The notes under the pieces: model-generated | Seen by the model: only the letters and a program-made list of their open reading frames with translations | Told to the model about the DNA's origin: nothing | The model's database searches: none | Source: Bombiscardovia nodaiensis | Lineage (GTDB): Bacteria > Actinomycetota > Actinomycetes > Actinomycetales > Bifidobacteriaceae | Length of the DNA stretch: 64,000 nt | Assembly: GCA_033127725.1 (NCBI GenBank) | Contig: AP026798.1 | Span: 2,224,292 to 2,288,291, forward strand | Reading direction: 5' to 3' | Shown here: positions 19,509 through 28,293 of the stretch, one piece after another | Position numbering within the stretch: position 1 is the stretch's first letter | Layout of the letters: each line of letters opens with the position of its first letter | Program-made: the position numbers and the translations under genes

Positions 19509-19580
19509 CTGTATCAGCCTTTCCTGTATCCTTGCGCGTTCTTACACTAGTTTACAACACCCTCCTGCCTTGTTCAGAGA

Positions 19581-20761
19581 GCCCGTTGTCTAATTACAAG
19601 TGCAACACCCTTTCCTACAATGGTGATTTGTCAAGAAAAACCAGGAGAAAAAAGGTGTTGCACCATGAGCATATCGTATTCGCACCTCTCGGCAGCGGAG
19701 CGCCACCTGATCGGCGCGGGCGTGGCGTCCGGCATATCGATCCGTCAGATAGCCCGCCAGCTGGGCCGTCCGGCTAGCACGGTGAGCCGTGAGATCAAAC
19801 GCAACACCTGGCTGCCCTCCAACCAGGCCGAGGCCTACCGTCCCTACCGGCCCAACAGGCTGAAGACCGGGCCGTGGACGAACCGGTACTACGTGTCCGG
19901 CGAGGCTCAACACAAGGCCGAACGACGCCAGGCCGAACCACGCAAACCCCGCCGCATGGCCTCGGACCGCCTGTGCGCGCAGGTGGCCCGCGGTTTGCGC
20001 GCCGGATGGTCACCAGCGGCCATATCAGGCTGGCTGACCCTGGCCTGGCCCGATGATCCGAGCATGCGGGTGTGTGCCGAGAGCGTGTACCGGTGGATCT
20101 ACTCCACCAAGGCACGCACCCACGAGTGGGCCCAGTACCTGTCCCGCGCCCACCGGCGACGCAGAAAAGCCCAGGGGCGGCGGGGTAAAGGACCCACGAT
20201 CATACGACGCACGCCCATCAGCCAACGCCCCGAAAACGTGAACACCCGCGAACAGTTCAGCCATTGGGAAGCCGACAGCGTCATCGGCTCCGGCGCAGCT
20301 AACCTGCACACCGAGGTGGAACGCAAAACCAGGTTCCTCATCGTGCGCAAGGTCACGGACAAAAGCGCTGCCAACACCATAAGCGCCCAACTGGCCATCT
20401 TCACCGCCCTACCCGCCGCCGCCCGGTTGAGCGTGACCTGCGACAACGGCACCGAGTTCGCCCGCCACTACGAGCTGACCGACACCCTGGGCATGAACAC
20501 CTGGTTCGCCGACCCCTACTCCTCCTGGCAGAGAGGCAGCAACGAGAACAGGAACGGCATACTACGCCGCTACCTACCCAAAAGCACCAACCTGGACAAC
20601 CTAGACGAGACAGAACTCCAGACCATCGTCGACACCATCAACAACACACCCCCTAAAAGTCATAAACTGGAAAACACCCGCCCAAGCATGGCAAGAAGAA
20701 ATAGACAACCTACTACAATCAAACCAACAACCACCATTGCACTTGTAAATAGACAACGGGC
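19581..20761 (+). mobile_element. IS30-family insertion sequence, nearly intact
   Basis: The ends are inverted repeats of 25 bases with one mismatch. The left end (19581-19605) reads GCCCGTTGTCTAATTACAAG then TGCAA; the right end (20737-20761), read on the minus strand, reads GCCCGTTGTCTATTTACAAG then TGCAA. The element is about 1.18 kb and GC-rich compared with its AT-rich surroundings. It lies between the polymerase gene (minus strand) and the priming transferase (plus strand), that is, in the divergent control region of the EPS locus. I see no obvious target-site duplication. Confidence 0.85.
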
Positions 20762-20819
20762 CGCACCCCCCTATCTCACATGTACTATAGAATGGCACAG
20801 TGGCAGTGCTTTTAGATAG
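19665..20819 (+). CDS. IS30-family transposase with shifted C-terminus
   Basis: The start ATG at 19665 gives YSHLSAAERHLIGAGVASG and the helix-turn-helix IRQIARQLGRPASTVSREIK. The catalytic core follows with FSHWEADSVIG (Asp), VTCDNGTEFA (Asp) and GSNENRNGILRRYLP (Glu). The frame as it stands runs through the right inverted repeat to 20819, which is unnatural. If one C is removed from the run of five at about 20649-20653, the C-terminus becomes INWKTPAQAWQEEIDNLL and ends at a TAA (20746-20748) inside the right repeat, as in normal IS30 transposases. So a +1 slip in a C run has replaced the last 35 residues or so. All catalytic residues are upstream of the shift. Confidence 0.85.
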   Translation: MSISYSHLSAAERHLIGAGVASGISIRQIARQLGRPASTVSREIKRNTWLPSNQAEAYRPYRPNRLKTGPWTNRYYVSGEAQHKAERRQAEPRKPRRMASDRLCAQVARGLRAGWSPAAISGWLTLAWPDDPSMRVCAESVYRWIYSTKARTHEWAQYLSRAHRRRRKAQGRRGKGPTIIRRTPISQRPENVNTREQFSHWEADSVIGSGAANLHTEVERKTRFLIVRKVTDKSAANTISAQLAIFTALPAAARLSVTCDNGTEFARHYELTDTLGMNTWFADPYSSWQRGSNENRNGILRRYLPKSTNLDNLDETELQTIVDTINNTPPKSHKLENTRPSMARRNRQPTTIKPTTTIALVNRQRAAPPYLTCTIEWHSGSAFR

Positions 20820-20855
20820 AAGACTAAAGTCGTGGAGAAAAAGGAGGGAGATGAT

Positions 20856-22520
20856 ATGAATGATAACAAGGATCAACTTCCTCACTCTACGACTAAACAG
20901 CGCTCAACTGTTATGCCACACCTCCGCTTCAGCAACCAACTGTTTGACCAGTCGGATAATGAACACCCGGCGCTGCAGCAGCTGAAGAAGACACCGGCTT
21001 GGCGGTATGCGTATATTGGTAGCTTGCTGGCGGTTGATGTGGTGGTTATGCTGCTGGCTTTGATTATTTGCGTGGCGGCTAATCTTTCGGCTTATGACAC
21101 GCTGGCTCAGCGGATACCACCTGCCCTCTTTGCGGTGCTCCAGTGTGGAATTTGGGTGATTTGCCTGCTTTTGTGCGGGGCCTACCATCGGCATGTTATG
21201 TCGGAGGGGTACGATCTCTACACCAAAATCATCAACGCGGCTGTGCTCACGATCGTGTTTACGAGCTGTCTGGTGTACATGCTCGGTCTCGATCTGCCTC
21301 GCACGTCGGTCATTGCGACGCCGATTGTGGCCTGTGCGCTTGAACTTGTGGCTCGCTGGCAGATGCGCCGGATTCTGCACAAATGGCGCCTCAGGGGCCA
21401 GTGCCAGTATCGAGCTGTGATCGTGGGATCTCCTGCGGGCATTGATGCCATGGTGGACAAGCTCCGCAAAAGCGATGCCAGCGGGTACCGACCGATCGCT
21501 GTGTGCCCTATTGCACTCGATCCGGACCGTACTGACGGCAGCATCATCGCCGTTCCCTACCATGGGCGGCCGCACGGTTTAGCTGGAGCAGAGCAGGACC
21601 TCAGCGCCACCGTCAAGATTGACAGCGCCGCCTCGAATCAGGAACCTTCTACCGACGGCTACGACCTGCAAGTCATTGCCTACAATTCCCACCTGCCTCG
21701 CACTGCTGAGAGCATCGGCGCGCAAATCGTCATCGTTGCCGACGTCATCGACCGAGACAACGAAATTATGCACACACTCCCCCTCGCCGTCGAATCCCTC
21801 GGCATTGAGCTGGCCGTGTCCATTTCAGTCGCCGACATAGGCGCCCACCGCATTGACCTGGACTATTCGGGCGACCAGCCCATTATGATTGCCAGCCTCC
21901 CCCAGTATTCCTTTACCACCCGCTTCATTAAGCGCGCCATGGATATTGTCGGCTCCACTATTGCCTTGATTATTTCGGGTCCACTCATCATCCTGCCAGC
22001 TGCTATCGCCATCAAAATCGAAGACCACGGGCCCGTGTTTTACAAGCAGAAACGTATTGGCCGCAACGAGGTTCCCTTCTACTGCTACAAACTGCGCTCA
22101 ATGAAAATCAACGCCGACAAGATGGATGCTGAAGTCGCACAGACCACAGGCCAGCAGCTCGGCGCACTCTTCAAGGTCAAAGATGACCCGCGCGTCACCA
22201 AAGTGGGCAAATTCATCCGCAAGTACTCCATAGACGAGTTTCCCCAGTTCTTAAACGTCCTCAAAGGCGACATGTCCCTGGTCGGCCCACGCCCCCAGCG
22301 CCAGTACGAGGTAGACGCCTACGGCCCCCTCTACTCGACCCGCCTGCTCGTACGCCCCGGCATCACAGGGCCCTGGCAGATCTCAGGCCGCTCCGACCTC
22401 TCCCAAGAAGAAGCCGAACAACTCGACGTCTCCTACATCCAACGCTGGTCCATCACCGGAGACCTCGCCATCCTCGCCAAAACTTTCGTAGCCGTCATCA
22501 CCCACAAAGGCTCTTACTAA
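20856..22520 (+). CDS. Priming polyprenyl-phosphate sugar-1-phosphate transferase
   Basis: A 554-residue membrane enzyme that transfers a sugar-1-phosphate from a nucleotide sugar to undecaprenyl phosphate, the first step of repeat-unit assembly. Four to five N-terminal helices (for example VDVVVMLLALIICVA) are followed by a nucleotide-fold linker, then a helix (IVGSTIALIISGPLIILPAA) and the catalytic domain with GPVFYKQKRIGRN, YKLRSM, FIRKYSIDEFPQF and SLVGPRPQ. The start ATG 20856 has GGAGGG seven bases upstream; eight further codons upstream would be possible but lack a site. It is cut off from the rest of the locus by IS30 and points away from it. The C-terminal signature is very clear. 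Confidence 0.93.
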   Translation: MNDNKDQLPHSTTKQRSTVMPHLRFSNQLFDQSDNEHPALQQLKKTPAWRYAYIGSLLAVDVVVMLLALIICVAANLSAYDTLAQRIPPALFAVLQCGIWVICLLLCGAYHRHVMSEGYDLYTKIINAAVLTIVFTSCLVYMLGLDLPRTSVIATPIVACALELVARWQMRRILHKWRLRGQCQYRAVIVGSPAGIDAMVDKLRKSDASGYRPIAVCPIALDPDRTDGSIIAVPYHGRPHGLAGAEQDLSATVKIDSAASNQEPSTDGYDLQVIAYNSHLPRTAESIGAQIVIVADVIDRDNEIMHTLPLAVESLGIELAVSISVADIGAHRIDLDYSGDQPIMIASLPQYSFTTRFIKRAMDIVGSTIALIISGPLIILPAAIAIKIEDHGPVFYKQKRIGRNEVPFYCYKLRSMKINADKMDAEVAQTTGQQLGALFKVKDDPRVTKVGKFIRKYSIDEFPQFLNVLKGDMSLVGPRPQRQYEVDAYGPLYSTRLLVRPGITGPWQISGRSDLSQEEAEQLDVSYIQRWSITGDLAILAKTFVAVITHKGSY

Positions 22521-22594
22521 GCTTTATATGACATGGATATTGCTTGTAGGCGCCCGACGTGCAAAATTCGAGTACCTACAAGCAATGTAAAGCT
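22520..22594. terminator. Long hairpin between converging genes
   Basis: ATTGCTTGTAGG at 22539-22550 pairs perfectly with CCTACAAGCAAT at 22575-22586. An outer pair AGCTTTA (22520-22526) and TAAAGCT (22588-22594) adds a second step. The hairpin lies right after the stop of the priming transferase and before the convergent ATPase gene, so it can act in both directions. T-runs are short. Confidence 0.6.
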
Positions 22595-22646
22595 ATTTCA
22601 TATTGCAGACTGCGAGAAATTAGGCTTTACCATGCCCACTACCGCT

Positions 22647-25600
22647 TTAGCCGCGCACCTTGCGCCAAGCGCGTTTTCCTAGTTTGCGCAGTTCGGAGGC
22701 TAGGAGGACTGTGAAGGCCAGGCCTAGGCACTCTAGCCAGGTGGTGGGGGTTAGGGGGGTGGTGCCGAAGGCAGCGGAGAGGAAGGGGACGTAGATGACT
22801 AGGAGCTGGAGGGCTACTGACAGGGCGATAGCCCCCCAGAGCCAGGCGTTGCTCCAGAGTCCGACCAGCGCGGACTGTCGGGAAGAGCGCGAAGCAAGCG
22901 CGTTGAAAAGCTGGGCGAAGACAAGGATGGTGAAGCCCACCGTTCTGGCCTCTCGCAGCTGAGCCTCGTGCCCCAGAGCACTGACCGAGCGGTCGGTGAA
23001 GAGCCCGCCAGACAAGTGCATATCCATGCCGATGAGCGTCACGAGAGCCATCACCAGACCGATGTAAACAATGTCAATCCACATGTCCCTGTCGATGACT
23101 CGGTCGCTCATCTTGCGCGGCGGCCGACCCATCGTGTCCTCAGTCTGCGGGTCAACGCCCATGGCGAGCGCCGGAGCCGCATCGGTCAAGAGGTTGATCC
23201 ACAGCAGCTGCGTGGCGAGGATAGGCACAGTGACCCCCACGCTGCCCGGCTGAGCAATCCCCAGTATGCCCGCAAAGACTACGCCTCCGAAGACCGTGAA
23301 GACCTCACCCATATTGGAGCTGAGCAGGTAGCGCAGGAATTTGCGGATGTTGTCAAAAATGCCCCGGCCTTCGCGCACCGCCTGGACGATAGTGGCGAAG
23401 TTGTCGTCAGCCAAAATCATCTTGGCCGACTCCTTCGTCACCTCGGTACCGGTAATGCCCATCGCCACGCCAATATCTGCAGCTTTTACGGCCGGTGCAT
23501 CGTTCACACCGTCGCCTGTCATGGCCACAATCTGGCCCTGGCGTTTCAAGGATTCCACGATCTGGAGCTTGTGCTCGGGCGCTACTCGGGCGTATACCGA
23601 CACTTGGGCCGTGGTCCTGTCGAGCTCAGGCTGGTTCATTTGGTCGAGCTGGGTGCCTGTGCAGGTCGGCTCGCCTGCGCGGATAATGCCCAAATCGCTG
23701 GCTATTTTGCCCGCAGTCAGGGGATGATCGCCCGTAATCATCACGGTGCGGATACCGGCTCTGTGGGCCTGGCTCACGGCGGCGCGAACCTCGGTGCGCG
23801 GCGGGTCGATAATGCCCACCATGCCGGTCCAAATCAGGCCATTTTCTAAGCGATCGCTGCCCTCCACCACTCGCTCGGTGGACAGCTTTAGGGCGGGAGA
23901 AGGCGCCTGAAAATCAGAATCAGGCCCTGCCTCGGTCTCGCACTTGGTCTCAGCCCTGGTCTCAATCTCTGCCGAGATCTCAGCCTCAGACCCAGAGCCA
24001 GAGCCAACTGCATTCCCGCAAGGAACGGCGAAATCTTGCAGTTCGGCTCCACTCAACCACCGGTAGGCTTGGCCCAAGGTGCGGTAAGCCTCAGACGAGA
24101 GCTCCTCAATCTGCCCCATAATGGACGCCCGGTCCTGGCCCGTGAGCGGCCTGACCTGCCCTGCTTCACGAATGTAATCGCACCGGCTGAGCAGCACATC
24201 GGGCGCTCCCTTGGTGAAGAGACCAACCTGGCTGGTCGGCTCTTGGCCGACTAGCTCTCGGCCAGTAAACTCGCGGCCATCTAGCGCTTGTTCCTCCTGC
24301 CCGCGGCTGGGCCGTTCCCAATCGGCTTCAACTTGAGCTGCGGCACGACTGGCCACTACTGACATCATCTTGCGCTCTGATGTGAAAGGAATTTCAGCCA
24401 ACCGGTGGAAGTCGGCAACTATATCGTCAGCCCGCACCTTGCGCGCGGCTACGACCACGCAGACTTCAGTCGGGTCTCCCACGGCCTCCCAACGGCTCTG
24501 GACAGGCCCGTCCTGGCCCGTATGGGGCACATTAGCGCCGACACTGGCACCGATACCAGTTTCAGCCTTCAGCTCGCTAGTGGTACCTTCCTGTGCCTCC
24601 TGCGGCGTTTGCTCCGGCAGCTCGACGAGCTCGCCGTCGTTGGCTAAGGCACCAACTGCCAAGGCCCACACCACATCGCCGGCCAGCAGCGGACTGACCT
24701 TAACCTCGCTAGCTGAGGCCTGCGGTGCGAGCGAGCGCCCACCGTTCCCGTCGTGAGCAGCGCGCCCAGAACCGTGCTCCTCGCTCTCTTCCTGTGCCTC
24801 CACTCCCCCAACTGGCAGCATCTCCCCCACGGGCTCGTAGCCGGTCCCGCTCAAGCGCACCTGGCCCGCGGGCACGAGGACGCGCTCCACGGTCATTTCG
24901 TTGCGGGTCAAAGTGCCCGTCTTGTCCGAGCAGATAACGGACGCCGATCCCAGCGTTTCTACCGAGCTCAGCTTCTTGACAATCGCGTGATGCTTAGCCA
25001 TGCGCTGCACGCCCAGAGCCAAAACCACGGTCATAATGGCGGTCAAACCCTCCGGCACAGCAGCCACGGCCAGCGACACGGCCATAAGCAAAGAGTCAAT
25101 CACGTCTTGCGCGCTGCGGAAGCCCTCCATGAGCGCCAGGGCAGCGAGCACCACGACCGCAATAGCGCAGACGGCCACTCCGAGCACCTTCGAAACCTTG
25201 GCCATCTCCTTCTGCAGGGGCGTGGGCTCCTCCGGTGTGTGGGCCAGCAGCTGGGCAATCTTGCCCACTTGCGTCTCCATACCGGTCGCCGTGACCACCA
25301 TTCGCCCGGTGCCTTGCGTCACAGCCGTGCCGTTGAAGACCATGTTCGACCGGTCAGCCAAGGGCGCGGGCTGGCTCAGCTTGCCCACCCGCTTGCTCAC
25401 CGGTACCGACTCGCCGGTCAGCGAGGCTTCGGACACATGCAGGCCCGCGGCAGCGAAGAGCCGACCGTCAGCGCAAATAGTGTCGCCCTCTGCCAAAACC
25501 ACCACGTCGCCGGGCACAATTTCGCTCGTGTTGAGGCTCCTGACCCGCCCCGCCCGCAGGACGTTGGCCCGGGCTGCCGTCATGTCTGCTAGCGCTTCCA

Positions 25601-26066
25601 CAGCCCGCTCAGCCTTGGCCTCCTGGGCGTACCCCAGAGCGGCGTTGGCCAGGAGAATAATGACAATCACAATAGCGTCAAAGGGCAGCGGGGAGCTGGA
25701 CGAGCCGGCGCTCGGGTGTGTGCGCTCCACCACCCAAGCCAGCAGCGAGATGAGGGTGGCCGCCAAGAGCAGGTAAACCAGGGGGTCCTTAAACTGCTCC
25801 AAGAACTTGCGCCAGCCGGGCGTGGGCGGCTCTCCTGCCAGCTCGTTGGGCCCAAAGCGCTCTAAGCGCCGGGCGGCTTCCTGCTCGCTCAAGCCCTGCT
25901 CAGGGTCCACGGCGAGCGCCTGGGCTACTTGCCCGGCGTCTATAAGAGAAGGATCTGCGCCCTTCAAGGCCTGCGAATCTGCTGCCTGCCCGCTACGAAT
26001 ATGGCCCTCGGGGACCGTGCTGTCGCCGGTGTCGATACGTTCGGGGCTGCTGGATAACCCAGTCAT
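22647..26066 (-). CDS. P-type cation ATPase (P2, calcium-transporting type)
   Basis: A pump of about 1139 residues, longer than the usual 880-950. It has the phosphorylation motif CSDKTGTLTRNEM, TGES in the actuator domain, FTKGAPDVLLSRC in the nucleotide domain, the hinge MTGDGVNDAPAVKAADIGVAM, and PEGLTAIMTVVLALGVQ in helix 4 as in PMR1/SERCA-like calcium or manganese pumps. Ten membrane helices are placed in the usual 2-2-6 pattern. Two low-complexity acidic/serine-rich insertions lie in the nucleotide domain (around GSGSGSEAEISAEIETRAE and between the DKTG motif and the KGAPD motif), explaining the length. The start ATG 26066 with GGGAG close by is favoured over a GTG at 26114. Ion specificity is not proven. 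Confidence 0.9.
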   Translation of the reverse strand: MTGLSSSPERIDTGDSTVPEGHIRSGQAADSQALKGADPSLIDAGQVAQALAVDPEQGLSEQEAARRLERFGPNELAGEPPTPGWRKFLEQFKDPLVYLLLAATLISLLAWVVERTHPSAGSSSSPLPFDAIVIVIILLANAALGYAQEAKAERAVEALADMTAARANVLRAGRVRSLNTSEIVPGDVVVLAEGDTICADGRLFAAAGLHVSEASLTGESVPVSKRVGKLSQPAPLADRSNMVFNGTAVTQGTGRMVVTATGMETQVGKIAQLLAHTPEEPTPLQKEMAKVSKVLGVAVCAIAVVVLAALALMEGFRSAQDVIDSLLMAVSLAVAAVPEGLTAIMTVVLALGVQRMAKHHAIVKKLSSVETLGSASVICSDKTGTLTRNEMTVERVLVPAGQVRLSGTGYEPVGEMLPVGGVEAQEESEEHGSGRAAHDGNGGRSLAPQASASEVKVSPLLAGDVVWALAVGALANDGELVELPEQTPQEAQEGTTSELKAETGIGASVGANVPHTGQDGPVQSRWEAVGDPTEVCVVVAARKVRADDIVADFHRLAEIPFTSERKMMSVVASRAAAQVEADWERPSRGQEEQALDGREFTGRELVGQEPTSQVGLFTKGAPDVLLSRCDYIREAGQVRPLTGQDRASIMGQIEELSSEAYRTLGQAYRWLSGAELQDFAVPCGNAVGSGSGSEAEISAEIETRAETKCETEAGPDSDFQAPSPALKLSTERVVEGSDRLENGLIWTGMVGIIDPPRTEVRAAVSQAHRAGIRTVMITGDHPLTAGKIASDLGIIRAGEPTCTGTQLDQMNQPELDRTTAQVSVYARVAPEHKLQIVESLKRQGQIVAMTGDGVNDAPAVKAADIGVAMGITGTEVTKESAKMILADDNFATIVQAVREGRGIFDNIRKFLRYLLSSNMGEVFTVFGGVVFAGILGIAQPGSVGVTVPILATQLLWINLLTDAAPALAMGVDPQTEDTMGRPPRKMSDRVIDRDMWIDIVYIGLVMALVTLIGMDMHLSGGLFTDRSVSALGHEAQLREARTVGFTILVFAQLFNALASRSSRQSALVGLWSNAWLWGAIALSVALQLLVIYVPFLSAAFGTTPLTPTTWLECLGLAFTVLLASELRKLGKRAWRKVRG

Positions 26067-26278
26067 GCTACTCCCATGCTCATGCCACGGAGTAGTCAAC
26101 CTCTTGCGATCCACCCGCGAGTGCCGGTGGGCGCTGTGAGCGAGGCTGCGTGGATATCAACCAATTGCGTTGGGTACAGTATACCCGAATCAGGCCGATA
26201 TTGATTTCGCTGAGCGCAGGATACGTATGCGCACGCATATGCACATACGCATATATGCGAGCTCCGCCTGAACCCCAT

Positions 26279-26309
26279 TTGACTTCAAGCCGACTTGAAG
26301 TTGTATGAC
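26279..26309 (+). promoter_or_regulatory. MerR-type promoter with 19-base spacer and perfect dyad
   Basis: TTGACT (26279-26284) and TATGAC (26304-26309) are 19 bases apart, too long for a normal promoter but the hallmark of MerR-family promoters. The spacer region holds a perfect dyad ACTTCAAG-CCGA-CTTGAAGT (26282-26301), like the SoxR/MerR-type operators that activators untwist. It lies 75 bases before the ATG of the CMD/cupin gene. No MerR-family gene is in the window, so the activator must be encoded elsewhere. Confidence 0.75.
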
Positions 26310-26384
26310 TAGAGCTAAGCATGTGCAGGGGGCTCAACCTGACCGGCGCAGCTAGGGAATATCAAACTTGCGAAAGGACCCACT

Positions 26385-27131
26385 ATGGCTATCAAACAGA
26401 CCGCTGGGCACGATCAGCTCGGCGAATTTGCCCCACTCTTCGCGCACCTGAACGACGACGTACTCTTCGGGGAAGTCTGGTCCCGGGAGAGCGAAATGTC
26501 GGCACACGACCGCTCGCTCATCACCTGCGCCGGACTCATGTCGATGGGGCTCTTCCCCCAGCTCAAGAGCCACTTAGAAATTGCCAAGCGCAACGGAGTT
26601 ACCCGCAGCGAAATCGTAGAGCTCATCACCCACCTGTCCTTCTACGCCGGCTGGCCCAAGGCCTGGTCCGCGTTCGAGCTGGCCAAGGAAATCTTCGGGG
26701 AAGACCCGGCTCAGGGCGCGGCAGGGCAGGGAGCTACTCCCGAGCACGGCCCTTACCCCCTGGGCAATCCAGCTGATGGCCCTAACTTCACTGGCCACGC
26801 TTGGCTGCACATGCTCACCGAGCCCGATGCCGAGTGCTCAGCCGGCAATGTCACCTTCGAACCAGGCTGCGTCAACCGCTGGCACACCCATCCGCATGGG
26901 CAACTGCTGTTGGTGACTGCTGGGCGCGGCTGGGAGCAGGAAGAGGGCAAGGAGCCGCGCGAATTAAAGCCCGGCGATGTGGTCTTCTGCCCGCCGAATG
27001 TGCGCCACTGGCACGGCGCTTCCCTCGCTTCTGCCATAACCCATGTGGCCGTCACCCCAGCAGCAAACGGGGAGTCGCCAGTCACTTGGCAGGACTTTCC
27101 CGACGCAGCTGCAGTAGCCAAGCTCGGCTGA
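26385..27131 (+). CDS. Carboxymuconolactone decarboxylase-like / cupin fusion protein
   Basis: A 248-residue two-domain protein. Residues about 1-105 are a carboxymuconolactone-decarboxylase-like (CMD/AhpD-type) helical domain, with MSAHDRSLITCAGLMSMG and VTRSEIVELITHLSFYAGWP. Residues about 145-240 are a small cupin barrel with CVNRWHTHPHGQLLLVTAGRG, whose histidines can bind a metal, and PGDVVFCPPNVRHWHG. Proteins of this build are common in bifidobacteria and lactobacilli; roles in quinone or aldehyde stress have been proposed but not fixed. The AhpD cysteine pair is not seen. GAAAGGA precedes the ATG. The MerR-type promoter upstream suggests induction by a small electrophile, metal or oxidant; that is inference. 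Confidence 0.85.
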   Translation: MAIKQTAGHDQLGEFAPLFAHLNDDVLFGEVWSRESEMSAHDRSLITCAGLMSMGLFPQLKSHLEIAKRNGVTRSEIVELITHLSFYAGWPKAWSAFELAKEIFGEDPAQGAAGQGATPEHGPYPLGNPADGPNFTGHAWLHMLTEPDAECSAGNVTFEPGCVNRWHTHPHGQLLLVTAGRGWEQEEGKEPRELKPGDVVFCPPNVRHWHGASLASAITHVAVTPAANGESPVTWQDFPDAAAVAKLG

Positions 27132-27196
27132 ACTCCACAGCGCAAAAGAACCTTACGGGCAAGAGGCTGGTTGGCTCCTGCCCGTAAGATGGAATT

Positions 27197-28195
27197 ATGG
27201 CAAATAAGAAAGGCCCAACTAAAGGTTCGGGCGGCAAGCATCGGTTGAAGTTGCGCGGCAGAGGCCCCACGCCCAAGGCCGAAGATCGGGTGTATCACAA
27301 GGCCTACAAGGCCAAGCAAGAGAACATGAAACGCCAGGCGGCTGACCCTCGACTGGCGGCTCGGCGACGGGCAGACCGCTTTGCCAGCGACCCCAGTGAC
27401 CTGGTCCTCGGGCGCAACGCGGTCCTGGAGGCCCTGCGCGTAGGTGTGCCCTCCAGCCAGCTCTATGTGGGCGCGCGCCTGGAGCACGATGACCGCACGC
27501 GAGAAATTATTCGACTCGCAGGCCAGGCGGGCTTGAACATCTTGGAAGCAGACCGGCTGGAGCTGAACCATATTGCTCACGCCAGCAACCACCAGGGCGT
27601 GGTGCTGAAGGTAGAGCCCTACGAGTACGCCACCTTGGACCAGCTGGCCAGCAAGGCCGAAAAGCATGCGACCGCTGTGGCCGGTATTGGCGGAAGCACA
27701 GCGATTGCCGCCCGCCCCCTCTTCATTGCCCTGGACGGCGTGACTGACCCGCAGAACTTGGGTGCCGTCATCCGCTCGGCCGCAGCTTTTGGTGCCTCGG
27801 GCGTGATTTTGCCCGAACGGCGATCGGCCTCGGTCACTGCAGCAGCCTGGAAGGTCTCGGCGGGAGCCGCGGCCCACCTGCCCGTAGCTCGCGTGGTCAA
27901 CCTCACCAAAGCGATTGAAGCCCTGCGCGACCGCGGTTACTATGCCGTTGGCCTGGACGGCGGCGGCAGAACGCTGGTGGGAGAAACTGGATTCGAAAGC
28001 GACCCGCTGATTGTGGTCCTGGGTTCGGAAGGCAAGGGCTTGAGCCGCCTGGTCCGCGAGGCCTGCGATACCATCGCCAGCATCCCCATCTCGTCCGCCG
28101 TGGAATCGCTCAACGCATCCGTGGCCGCTGGCATCTCCCTGTACGCCGTCGCCACCGCCCGCCGCAAGGCCGCTGACGCCCCGTCTGAGGCGTAG
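27197..28195 (+). CDS. rlmB: 23S rRNA 2'-O-ribose methyltransferase, TrmH/RlmB family
   Basis: A 332-residue SPOUT-class methyltransferase. A basic N-terminal extension (residues 1-70, KKGPTKGSGGKHRLKLRGRG) precedes the substrate-binding domain with GRNAVLEALRVGVPSSQLYV. The catalytic knot has DPQNLGAVIRSAAAFGASGV, LIVVLGSEGKGLSRLV and IPISSAVESLNASVAAGISL, the three family signatures. The family methylates a ribose in 23S rRNA (RlmB at G2251) or tRNA; the exact site is not decided by sequence. It has its own hairpin terminator downstream and faces the DUF4032 gene. TAAGATGGAATT precedes the ATG with a weak ribosome site. Confidence 0.9.
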   Translation: MANKKGPTKGSGGKHRLKLRGRGPTPKAEDRVYHKAYKAKQENMKRQAADPRLAARRRADRFASDPSDLVLGRNAVLEALRVGVPSSQLYVGARLEHDDRTREIIRLAGQAGLNILEADRLELNHIAHASNHQGVVLKVEPYEYATLDQLASKAEKHATAVAGIGGSTAIAARPLFIALDGVTDPQNLGAVIRSAAAFGASGVILPERRSASVTAAAWKVSAGAAAHLPVARVVNLTKAIEALRDRGYYAVGLDGGGRTLVGETGFESDPLIVVLGSEGKGLSRLVREACDTIASIPISSAVESLNASVAAGISLYAVATARRKAADAPSEA

Positions 28196-28235
28196 ACGGG
28201 CCGAAGCCTATTAACTCTACTCACATAACCATGAA

Positions 28236-28277
28236 AGGGCCAGCAGGACGTTCTTATGTGCCTTGCTGGCCTTTTTT
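28236..28277 (+). terminator. Rho-independent terminator of the rRNA methyltransferase gene
   Basis: GGCCAGCAGG (28238-28247) pairs with CCTTGCTGGCC (28261-28271) with a one-base bulge, followed by TTTTTT. It lies 40 bases after the stop codon, in front of the convergent DUF4032 gene. Confidence 0.85.
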
Positions 28278-28293
28278 ATAGGCTCAGGGCCTC

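Noticed and set aside
22968..25776. Long plus-strand frames opposite the P-type ATPase gene (up to 293 codons)
   Set aside because: They are antisense shadows of a GC-rich gene; the minus-strand frame has all P-type motifs.
26220..26262. Alternating purine-pyrimidine run with repeated GCATATGC-like words upstream of the MerR-type promoter
   Set aside because: Short and imperfect; could be a weak structural feature but no clear repeat unit or function can be supported.
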